Shown in pieces: positions 1-5,085 of a DNA stretch of 5,214 nucleotides. Source of the stretch: Desulfobulbaceae bacterium (GTDB lineage: Bacteria > Desulfobacterota > Desulfobulbia > Desulfobulbales > SURF-16); the NCBI GenBank assembly GCA_024763495.1, contig JANTFJ010000212.1, positions 1-5,214 on the forward strand, written 5' to 3'. The notes beneath the pieces were generated by a model that did no database searches, had not been told where the DNA came from, and saw nothing but the letters and a program-made list of their open reading frames with translations. Made by a program: the position numbers and the translations under genes. Every line of letters begins with the position of its first letter. The stretch's first letter is position 1.

Positions 1-1
1 G

Positions 2-265
2 AAAGGGGTTTCTCTGCAGATTATTGATTTGGATGGCGTATGTTTTGTCAATAATCTCTCTGATCGGCAAAGGTTGTCTGAGCTTACCACCTTGGTTTCA
101 TCTCTGGCCTGGTGGGACAATGATCCAATCCTGATTTCCAGGTGTTTGCAGGTCTATATGAAGGATGGTTCATCCTGGTGCCGGAACGTTGAAGCAATTT
201 GCCAAAAATTACAGAACAAGGTTGGCCGAAAACTTGCGAAACGTAAGAAGACCTGGAAGCCTTAA
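2..265 (+). CDS. C-terminal fragment of a probable LPS core kinase (Kdo/heptose kinase, WaaP/InaA-like)
   Basis: Frame 2 is open from the window edge to the TAA at 263-265, so this is the last 87 codons of a longer gene. A TTG at 29 could be taken as a start, but the reading frame and the similarity both continue upstream of it. The fragment opens with an IIDLDGVCF segment, which resembles the Mg-binding DFG-like strand (here DLD) of the small protein-kinase-like LPS kinases. It continues with the pattern R-x-R-L-x-x-L-x-x-L-x-x-S and then a helix with ISRCLQVY, as in the C-lobe of that family, and it ends in a basic tail (KLAKRKKTWKP). These enzymes phosphorylate Kdo or heptose on the cytoplasmic face of the inner membrane. 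Its position next to GT9 genes supports the call. Substrate cannot be assigned, because the N-lobe and the catalytic loop lie outside the window. Confidence 0.65.
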   Translation, partial: KGVSLQIIDLDGVCFVNNLSDRQRLSELTTLVSSLAWWDNDPILISRCLQVYMKDGSSWCRNVEAICQKLQNKVGRKLAKRKKTWKP

Positions 266-287
266 TACCAAAACGAATTAACAACAT

Positions 288-1430
288 ATGAAAGTAGATA
301 TAGTTAAATTTTTTGTTAATTTATATATAAAAAACAAACAACCTCATAAGTTAGAGGGGCCGTTGCCGGCGGAGCAGTTTCAAACAATTTTATGTATGAG
401 TACAACAGCCCTCGGCGATACTCTTTTCTTTACCCCAATCTATCGGGCCATAAAAAATAAATATCCAGAAAAACGTATAATTGCTCTCTTGAGCCCAAAG
501 TATATTTCTCTGTTTAGCAATAATCCTTATATAGATCAAATATATCCTTACAGGGGAAAGTGGAATAATTTTTTCCAAACATTAATAAAATTAAAAAGAG
601 AGCATATTGATATTACGTTAATACTACATTCCAACGAGCCGCAGGCGACGCCATTGGCAGTTATGTCCGGGGCCAGGTATGTAATTTCAATCCCTAACCA
701 GGAAAATCCTCTTTGTCGTTTTCACAGTAATCCCCCCATTGCCTGTTCATCTAAAAGGCACATTACCTTTTGCCGTTTTAAACAGTTGGAGTATTTGAAC
801 ATCAAGGGGGATGATCCGAGAATGGATCTTTTTCTGGAGGATAAGTGGAAAGATGAAGCAAAGGTATTTCTGGATGGAGTTTTTCTTTCTTCCGTCCGTA
901 ATACTCTGATAGGATTTCAAATAGGCGCATCAAAGGTAGAAAAAATGTGGCTGACGGAGAGATGGGTCGAACTGGGTAAAATAGTTTTACGCGAACTGCC
1001 GGAAGCAACAATTGTATTAACGGGCGCTGCTCATGAAAAAGCCTTAACCTTTGAGGTTGCCGGTCAATTAAATAGTGATAAAGTAATTGATGCTGCTGGG
1101 ACTCTATCTTTAGGCGGTGCGGTGGCCTTGATTGATTCTTTGGATGTGCTGGTTACTCCGGATACAGGGCCGTTGCAGATTGCGGCAGCCACTCAGACAC
1201 CTACAGTTGCAATGACAGCATTAATTGATCCAACAATAACTCATCCGTGTTATGATTCTGAACTTCACCTATGTATCAGGAAATCTTTAACTTGTGATCC
1301 CTGCCTTAAAAAAAAATGTCAATACCCGCAATGTATGCTGCAAATCAAGGCGGACGAAGTTTTTGCGGCAATTAGAATGTTATTGGGAAAAGAAAAAATT
1401 GACAGGAATCTGTTGATAAAAAATGATTGA
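288..1430 (+). CDS. Family 9 glycosyltransferase (ADP-heptose:LPS heptosyltransferase-like)
   Basis: 380 residues, usual length for the family, two-domain GT-B fold. An N-terminal extension (1-32, containing LEGPLPAEQF) precedes the first strand ILCM and the loop STTALGDTLFFTP (38-50). The Asp of the GD pair (D44) aligns with the catalytic Asp of WaaC-type enzymes. The C-domain carries IGFQIGAS (208-215), a lysine-containing nucleotide-site region (KVEKMW, 216-221), the strand IVLTGAAHE (242-250) and the donor motif PDTGPLQIAAA (291-301). The family normally has His where Q297 stands. A Cys cluster CDPC-x4-C-x4-C (336-349) followed by CMLQI is common near the end of GT9 proteins. The expected role is transfer of heptose or a similar sugar to the LPS core in the cytoplasm. 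The start is the first ATG, 22 bases after the upstream stop. I see no Shine-Dalgarno sequence in the AT-rich leader, and the first 30 codons are AT-rich, so coupling to the upstream gene is likely. Acceptor and donor are unknown. Confidence 0.88.
   Translation: MKVDIVKFFVNLYIKNKQPHKLEGPLPAEQFQTILCMSTTALGDTLFFTPIYRAIKNKYPEKRIIALLSPKYISLFSNNPYIDQIYPYRGKWNNFFQTLIKLKREHIDITLILHSNEPQATPLAVMSGARYVISIPNQENPLCRFHSNPPIACSSKRHITFCRFKQLEYLNIKGDDPRMDLFLEDKWKDEAKVFLDGVFLSSVRNTLIGFQIGASKVEKMWLTERWVELGKIVLRELPEATIVLTGAAHEKALTFEVAGQLNSDKVIDAAGTLSLGGAVALIDSLDVLVTPDTGPLQIAAATQTPTVAMTALIDPTITHPCYDSELHLCIRKSLTCDPCLKKKCQYPQCMLQIKADEVFAAIRMLLGKEKIDRNLLIKND
1399..1427 (+). promoter_or_regulatory. Possible sigma70-type promoter inside the end of the GT9 gene, ahead of the amidotransferase gene
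   Basis: A perfect TTGACA (1399-1404) follows an A-rich run (AGAAAAAA). Seventeen bases later comes AATGAT (1422-1427), which matches four of six positions of TATAAT. Initiation near 1434 would give a leader of about 35 bases. The -10 box is weak and the region is AT-rich, so chance is a real alternative. Confidence 0.3.
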
Positions 1431-1458
1431 GGCCATGATTCATTGTAGGCCTAAGGTG
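1430..1458 (+). promoter_or_regulatory. Small leader hairpin and ribosome binding site of the amidotransferase gene
   Basis: AGGCC (1430-1434) and GGCCT (1448-1452) can form a 5-bp stem. The best Shine-Dalgarno candidate, AAGGTG (1453-1458), follows at once, 11 bases before the ATG. The site supports the start at 1470, but the spacing is on the long side. The stem is short and may have no role. Confidence 0.4.
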
Positions 1459-1469
1459 TTAACTGACTG

Positions 1470-3347
1470 ATGTGCGGGATTTGTGGTTTTCTTACAACCG
1501 GCGATCTTCCTGATGATTCGCCGCATAATATAAAACAAATGCTTAACGCCTTGCGGCATCGCGGACCCGACGGTAAGGGATATTATCTGCATGGTTCTGT
1601 TGCCTTGGGGCATAGCCGATTGTCAATTATTGATCTGTCTGGTGGAAAGCAGCCATTGTTTAACGAGGATAAATCTATTGTCCTTATTTGTAATGGAGAA
1701 ATCTATAATTATCCGGAACTGCGCCATAGGTTGATTGCCCAGGGGCACAGATTTGCTACCGGCAGCGATAGTGAGGTAATTGTTCATCTCTGGGAGGAGA
1801 AGGGACTGGATTGTCTTGACGATTTGCGGGGAATGTTTGCCTTTGTTCTTTATGATCACAAACAAAATGTTTTGTTTGGTGCGCGTGACCGTTTTGGTCA
1901 GAAACCTTTTTTTTATTACCAGGACAATAAAACATTTTCTTTTGCTTCTGAAATTAAAGCAATTCTCCAGTTACCATTTGTCCATACCAGCTTAAATCGT
2001 CAGGGATTGGATCAATTTCTTAACTATCAGTATGTCCCGCATCCGACAACTTTGTTTGAGAATGTTCTGCAATTACCTGCCGGGCATTTTTTTAAAATCA
2101 AGGAAGGCAAACTGGAAATAAAAAAATATTATCAGCCAGATCCAGCCGGGAAAATATCAGCTGGAGATGATAAAGATACTCTTGACCGGCTTCATCATAT
2201 GTTAATTGATTCAGTAAAGTGTCACATGGTAAGCGATGTGCCGGTGGGTCTTTTTTTGAGCGGGGGCATTGATTCAAGTCTGATTGGGGCACTTGCCGGA
2301 GCAGTTAATGGCGAACCTCTTAAAAGTTTTTGCATTACTTTTCCCGGTGAAAAAAATGATGAATCCGCTTTTGCTGCCATGGCTGCAAAAGCGTTGAGAA
2401 CAGATCACCAGGAATTTCCTTTTGCTGCCGGTCATCTAGAAAAAACTATTGAAGAGCTGATTTGCAATTTTGATCAACCTCTGGCTGATCCGGCGGCTTT
2501 GCCTCTTTCTTTTTTAAGTAAAAAGGCATCAAGCCAGGTAAAAGTGGTATTAACCGGTGATGGCGGGGATGAAATTTTTGCCGGTTACAAAAAATATCTG
2601 GCAGCTGACAAGGACAGAAACCGGACAAAATGGCTGACCAGATTTTGGCCGCCATTATTTGACGTTGGCTTGATGGCTGCGTGCCGTCCTGATCCCTTGC
2701 AATTACGGCGGTTACGCTCTCGTATAGCTTTAAATTACTTCCCGGCCAGTCGGTGCAGTTATTATAAAAATTTTTGGGAAGGGCGCAGGCGGTATCAACT
2801 TTATAACGAGGAAATGCGGGAATCCTGCCGTGGTTATTTTATCGCTAATGACGCAACTTTTGATTATTCTGCATTGCCGGATTCTACTATTGGCAAAATG
2901 CTGGCCATAGATCAGCATTCCTATTTGCCGGATGACCTGCTGCTTAAAACGGATTATGCCACAATGTTACATGGCCTTGAGGCCAGGGCGCCTTTTCTTG
3001 ATCATCATCTGGCTGCGGTTGCTGCCGATTTGCCAAAACATCTGCTGATTTATCAAGGACAGGGTAAGGTTGCTCTGCGTCGTCTTGTTGAGCGATATGT
3101 ACCGCAAATTCTGGTTGAGCGGCCAAAGCGAGGCTTCAGTGTGCCTCTTGACAGATGGTTTCGTGAAGAGTTGCGGGGCTGGGTGATAAAAAATCTTTTA
3201 CAAGATTCACTTACAGTGCCCAGGTATTTCAGGCCTGAAGTGGTGCGAACCATCATAGATGAACATATTAGTAGAAAGGATAATCATGCCGGTAAAATTT
3301 ATATCCTACTTGTTTTTGAATTCTGGCATCGGCATTATTTGAATTGA
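1470..3347 (+). CDS. asnB: Glutamine-hydrolysing asparagine synthase-like amidotransferase (AsnB family)
   Basis: 625 residues, in the 600-650 range of the longer AsnB group (E. coli AsnB is 554). The start is fixed by MCGICGF: after Met removal Cys is the N-terminal nucleophile of class II glutamine amidotransferases. Glutaminase domain (about 1-210): RHRGPDG (29-35), SRLSIID (49-55), NGEIYNY (75-81), SDSEV (99-103), RDRFGQKPFFY (139-149). Synthase domain (about 235-625): pyrophosphate loop SGGIDSS (264-270), GDGGDEIFAGY (363-373), KTDYATMLHGLEARAPFLDH (493-512) with E505 at the place of the proposed catalytic Glu, K533 before LRR, and RPKRGFSVPLDRWF (551-564). All key residues are present, so it should be active. 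The reaction is ATP-dependent transfer of ammonia from glutamine to a carboxylate. In surface-glycan loci such proteins are often thought to amidate uronic acids or other acidic sugars (WbpS-like) rather than make free asparagine. The sequence does not separate these. The gene lies 39 bases after the GT9 gene. Confidence 0.9.
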   Translation: MCGICGFLTTGDLPDDSPHNIKQMLNALRHRGPDGKGYYLHGSVALGHSRLSIIDLSGGKQPLFNEDKSIVLICNGEIYNYPELRHRLIAQGHRFATGSDSEVIVHLWEEKGLDCLDDLRGMFAFVLYDHKQNVLFGARDRFGQKPFFYYQDNKTFSFASEIKAILQLPFVHTSLNRQGLDQFLNYQYVPHPTTLFENVLQLPAGHFFKIKEGKLEIKKYYQPDPAGKISAGDDKDTLDRLHHMLIDSVKCHMVSDVPVGLFLSGGIDSSLIGALAGAVNGEPLKSFCITFPGEKNDESAFAAMAAKALRTDHQEFPFAAGHLEKTIEELICNFDQPLADPAALPLSFLSKKASSQVKVVLTGDGGDEIFAGYKKYLAADKDRNRTKWLTRFWPPLFDVGLMAACRPDPLQLRRLRSRIALNYFPASRCSYYKNFWEGRRRYQLYNEEMRESCRGYFIANDATFDYSALPDSTIGKMLAIDQHSYLPDDLLLKTDYATMLHGLEARAPFLDHHLAAVAADLPKHLLIYQGQGKVALRRLVERYVPQILVERPKRGFSVPLDRWFREELRGWVIKNLLQDSLTVPRYFRPEVVRTIIDEHISRKDNHAGKIYILLVFEFWHRHYLN

Positions 3348-3368
3348 TTGAAGGTAACTGGTTATAAA
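3339..3368 (+). promoter_or_regulatory. Weak promoter-like pair at the end of the amidotransferase gene
   Basis: TTGAAT (3339-3344) is separated by 18 bases from TATAAA (3363-3368). If used, it would transcribe the palindromic stretch and then the GT4 gene. The boxes are only moderately good and one overlaps the stop codon region, so this is a suggestion. Confidence 0.2.
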
Positions 3369-3432
3369 TCTGGGGCACTATCCGAACATTTAAAGGGGTA
3401 GAGAAGGGTAGCTTTTACCCAACCCGAATTTT

Positions 3433-3499
3433 ACCATTAGGCGCTTGAAACCATTGTCTAAACAATTTGTAACTACTCATGGGGTAAGCACCTAATGAT
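3433..3499. repeat. Imperfect 14-base inverted repeat with an inner hairpin
   Basis: Bases 3433-3446 (ACCATTAGGCGCTT) pair with 3486-3499 (AAGCACCTAATGAT) at 12 of 14 positions. The two mismatches are C.A on the + strand, so they would be G.T wobbles on the - strand, unlike the other stems nearby. Inside lies ATTGT-CTAA-ACAAT (3453-3466). The right arm overlaps the left outer repeat (3469-3495), so the two pairings exclude each other. Confidence 0.6.
3469..3495. repeat. Left terminal inverted repeat
   Basis: Begins GTAACTACTCATGGGG and ends CACCTAA. It is the inverted partner of 3778-3804, with 25 of 27 positions complementary. Pairing can be stretched two bases outward (3467-3468 with 3805-3806), again with one G.T. 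Confidence 0.8.
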
Positions 3500-3514
3500 T
3501 GCAAATCTCTATAT

Positions 3515-3628
3515 TTGTAACTGGTTACAGGGTGCCGTAGATTTTTGTCATCAGACCGGTGCCGCGTATTAGTCATACGTAAACCGGACTGATGGCGGAA
3601 ATATGCGGTGCCCTGTGAGCAGTTACAA
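3515..3628 (+). repeat. 114-base imperfect hairpin followed by a T-rich tract (terminator-like)
   Basis: The outer stem spans 3515-3560 paired with 3583-3628: 46 positions, of which by hand count 36 are Watson-Crick, 7 are G.T and 3 are mismatched (3524/3619, 3540/3603, 3555/3588). Across a small internal loop an inner stem of 6 pairs (3564-3569 with 3575-3580, one G.T) closes the 5-base loop TAGTC. All eight wobbles are G.T on the + strand. Two bases after the stem comes ATTTTTTGTTTTAATTTTT (3631-3649), so the structure could end the amidotransferase transcript by the Rho-independent route. The stem base is AT-rich and far longer than a usual terminator, so termination may be incidental to a mobile or RNA element. 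Confidence 0.75.
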
Positions 3629-3637
3629 CAATTTTTT

Positions 3638-3654
3638 GTTTTAATTTTTAAAAC
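3638..3654. repeat. AT-rich 7-bp hairpin
   Basis: GTTTTAA (3638-3644), loop TTT, TTAAAAC (3648-3654): a perfect stem of seven pairs lying between the long hairpin and the REP-like pair. It overlaps the T-rich tract. AT-rich sequence makes short palindromes easy to form by chance. Confidence 0.5.
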
Positions 3655-3657
3655 TCA

Positions 3658-3725
3658 GATCGCCTGCAGGCAGGCTCCTACAGAGTCCCCGGCTTGAACC
3701 CCTAGGAGTCTGCCTGCAGGCGATC
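3658..3725. repeat. Inverted pair of REP-like units (REPIN-like)
   Basis: The 23-base arms 3658-3680 and 3703-3725 are complementary at 22 positions, with G3674.T3709 as a wobble, around a 22-base spacer. Read outward from the spacer each arm is TAGGAG-[C/T]CTGC-CT-GCAGG-CGATC, so each contains its own small hairpin (CCTGC/GCAGG). The left unit, on the - strand, is preceded by G, giving GTAGGAGC. This is the layout of REP sequences such as those of Pseudomonas (GTAGGAGC, a GC-rich hairpin, then GCGA), which RAYT (Y1-type) transposases move. The right unit has CTAG instead of GTAG. No RAYT gene is in the window. Confidence 0.7.
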
Positions 3726-3777
3726 ATCAGTTGAGCTGCCGGAGGCCTCTTTTTTCAAGCCGAGTCTTGGGAAAAAC

Positions 3778-3804
3778 TTAGTTGCTTACCCTATGAGTAG
3801 TTAC
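3778..3804. repeat. Right terminal inverted repeat
   Basis: Inverted partner of 3469-3495 and ends GAGTAGTTAC. It contains the TGA at 3794-3796 that closes the GT4 frame upstream, so the GT4 start codon is the first ATG after this repeat. Confidence 0.8.
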
Positions 3805-3814
3805 GATTAAAGTA

Positions 3815-4933
3815 ATGAAAATTCTTGCATATACTGATACTTTTTTTCCCACAACAGGCGGAGCGGAGATGGTGCTGCATAATCTGGCTGCCGGCCTCAC
3901 CGCAAGACATGAGGTTTTTCATGTACTGGCTCCGCGAGCTAAAAGAAAGAACAGAACTGTCGATGATTATGTTTATCCTGTACATCGTTATGGCGAACCT
4001 TCATCAAAGAGGTTCCTTGTTCGCCAGACCTTAGTCTATCTTTCATGGTTGCATCTGCGCCATCGCTTTGACCTGCTGCACTGCCATGCGGCCTATCCTC
4101 AGGCTTATGTTGGTGCCACATTTAAAAAAATTTTTAAATGTCCCATGGTTGTTCGCCCCCATGGCTCTGATATTGTACCTGGTGGAAGGATGCGAAAAAA
4201 TCCCCGCCTGGAAGAACGGGTTCGACTGGCTCTGCATGAAGCTGATGCCATTATAGCTCAAGGTCATTATTTACAGGATATTATCCTGCAACTAGGTATT
4301 TCCCCCTGGAAAATTATTGTTATAAACAACGGGGTTGATCTGAATGCTTTTGCAAAAGGTAATATCTTTCCTCATCCAAAACCCTATATTCTGGCGCTTG
4401 GCAACCTTATACAAAGAAAAAATTTTGATATGTTGCTTAAGGCTTTTAAGGCATTAAGAGAACATGAGATTGATTTGTTAATAGCCGGTGCTGGGCGTGA
4501 AAAGCAGCATTTACAGAAAATATCCGGCGAACTTGGGCTGGGACAACAGGTGCATTTTCTTGGAAATGTAACTGGTAAGAAAAAAATAGATTTGTTTAAA
4601 TCTGCTCTGTTTTTTGTCTGTCCTTCACGCAAGGAGCCTTTTGCCAATGTTATACTGGAAGCTCTTGCCGCCGGTCTGCCGGTGATTGCCTCTGCAGTGG
4701 ATGGTAATCTTGAGCTGGTACATCATGAAAGTCATGGGCTACTATTTCCGGTTGACGATGAAGAGGGCCTTACCTTTGCCTTGCATCGTATGATTTCCGA
4801 GCCGGGACTTGCTGAAAAACTCAGGCATGCCGTACCCTCTTTTATTAAAAATTTTGACTGGCCGATTATTGCCGAAAGGTATTTGCAGATGTATAAAAAA
4901 ATTGCCGGAAAAAATTTTATGTCTACTCGTTAA
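3815..4933 (+). CDS. Family 4 glycosyltransferase (GT-B, glycosyltransferase group 1)
   Basis: 372 residues, typical length. The N-domain opens MKILAYTDTFFPTTGGAE with the family's GGAE acceptor loop (15-18), then HNLAAGL and the later segment LLHCHAAYPQ (87-96) and VVRPHGSD (112-119). The C-domain begins near residue 190 with ILALGNLIQRKNFDMLL (192-208; R201 and K202 are at the nucleotide-phosphate site), LLIAGAGRE (221-229), VHFLGNV (246-252) and the signature E-x7-E, E274 to E282, within EPFANVILEALAAGLPVIAS. All expected catalytic and donor-binding motifs are present, so it should be an active retaining transferase using an NDP-sugar on the cytoplasmic side of the inner membrane. Sugar and acceptor cannot be read from sequence. 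The start is the first ATG after an in-frame TGA at 3794 and gives the expected N-terminus. No Shine-Dalgarno sequence is visible in TACGATTAAAGTA before it. The upstream palindromic element separates it from the amidotransferase gene, so it may need its own promoter. Confidence 0.9.
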   Translation: MKILAYTDTFFPTTGGAEMVLHNLAAGLTARHEVFHVLAPRAKRKNRTVDDYVYPVHRYGEPSSKRFLVRQTLVYLSWLHLRHRFDLLHCHAAYPQAYVGATFKKIFKCPMVVRPHGSDIVPGGRMRKNPRLEERVRLALHEADAIIAQGHYLQDIILQLGISPWKIIVINNGVDLNAFAKGNIFPHPKPYILALGNLIQRKNFDMLLKAFKALREHEIDLLIAGAGREKQHLQKISGELGLGQQVHFLGNVTGKKKIDLFKSALFFVCPSRKEPFANVILEALAAGLPVIASAVDGNLELVHHESHGLLFPVDDEEGLTFALHRMISEPGLAEKLRHAVPSFIKNFDWPIIAERYLQMYKKIAGKNFMSTR

Positions 4934-4999
4934 AGAGATCGTATCCGTAAAAGATGCGTAAGTTAATAATGTGTGATTTGCTGAATTGAAAAAAAATAA

Positions 5000-5027
5000 T
5001 TGACAGCAAACCAGCATATTTTAAAAA
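5000..5027 (+). promoter_or_regulatory. Possible sigma70-type promoter for the second GT9 gene
   Basis: A perfect TTGACA (5000-5005) is preceded by the A-tract GAAAAAAAATAA, which resembles an UP element. TAAAAA (5022-5027) follows after 16 bases and matches four of six -10 positions. Initiation near 5034 would leave about 52 bases before the ATG at 5086. This is the best promoter candidate in the window but still rests on one perfect box. Confidence 0.4.
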
Positions 5028-5042
5028 TGCCGCTGGATTTTT
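5011..5042 (+). terminator. Weak terminator-like hairpin after the GT4 gene
   Basis: CCAGC (5011-5015) pairs with GCTGG (5032-5036) around an AT-rich 16-base loop in which TTTT and AAAA can also pair, and ATTTTT follows directly. The stem is short and it overlaps the promoter candidate, so the two readings compete. Confidence 0.25.
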
Positions 5043-5085
5043 ATGAAAAAAAATTGGTCTGGGAAAAGCCTGGATTTATCTGGAA

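Larger units (their letters stand above)
3469..3804. mobile_element. MITE-like or composite foldback element with 27-base terminal inverted repeats
   Basis: The left end (3469-3495, beginning GTAACTACTCAT) and the right end (3778-3804, ending ATGAGTAGTTAC) are inverted copies. 25 of 27 positions pair, one is G.T (3481/3792) and one is C.T (3491/3782). The 336-base body encodes nothing but contains a 114-base hairpin, an AT hairpin and a REP-like inverted pair. Length, lack of coding capacity and matched ends fit a non-autonomous transposable element mobilised in trans, or a composite of REP-type units. I see no clear target duplication at the flanks and cannot name the family. An alternative is a structured RNA whose closing stem is the 27-base pair. 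The right end is 10 bases from the GT4 start codon. Confidence 0.55.
3348..3814. other. 467-base gene-free stretch made largely of nested palindromes
   Basis: No reading frame here has a credible start or resembles a protein. The first 85 bases hold a copy of GTAACTGGTTA (3354-3364), repeated at 3517-3527, and a weak GGGTA/TACCC stem (3406-3420). From 3433 onward nearly every segment belongs to an inverted repeat: a 14-base pair at 3433/3486, the outer pair at 3469/3778, a small CAAAT/ATTTG stem (3502-3517), a long hairpin (3515-3628), an AT hairpin (3638-3654), a REP-like pair (3658-3725) and a 9-base pair CGGCTTGAA at 3690-3698 with its complement at 3754-3762. The flanking genes are intact, so the stretch is an insertion or an intergenic regulatory or RNA region, not a decayed gene that I can recognise. 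Confidence 0.85.

Noticed and set aside
29..265. Separate 78-residue gene starting at TTG 29
   Set aside because: The frame is open to the window edge and the protein pattern (IID before LDG) continues upstream, so it is the tail of a longer kinase gene.
2098..3256. Antisense reading frames of 60-69 codons under the amidotransferase gene
   Set aside because: They are shadows of a strongly conserved gene and show no recognisable protein pattern.
3406..3420. Terminator directly after the amidotransferase gene (GGGTA/TACCC)
   Set aside because: Only five pairs, with no T-tract afterwards.
3734..3755. Terminator at GCCGGAGGCCTCTTTTTT
   Set aside because: The T-run is good but the only stem is GCC-GGA-GGC (three pairs) or a loopless GAGGCCTC palindrome.
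3469..3804. Retron-type ncRNA (outer inverted repeat enclosing hairpins)
   Set aside because: No reverse transcriptase lies next to it in the window, and the REP-like unit inside fits repetitive-element biology better.
3469..3804. Integron attC site or CRISPR array
   Set aside because: No integrase or cassette layout, and the repeats are inverted rather than regularly spaced direct repeats with unique spacers.
4043..5017. Antisense reading frames of 74-91 codons under the GT4 gene
   Set aside because: They overlap a well-supported gene, lack motifs and have no ribosome binding site that I can see.
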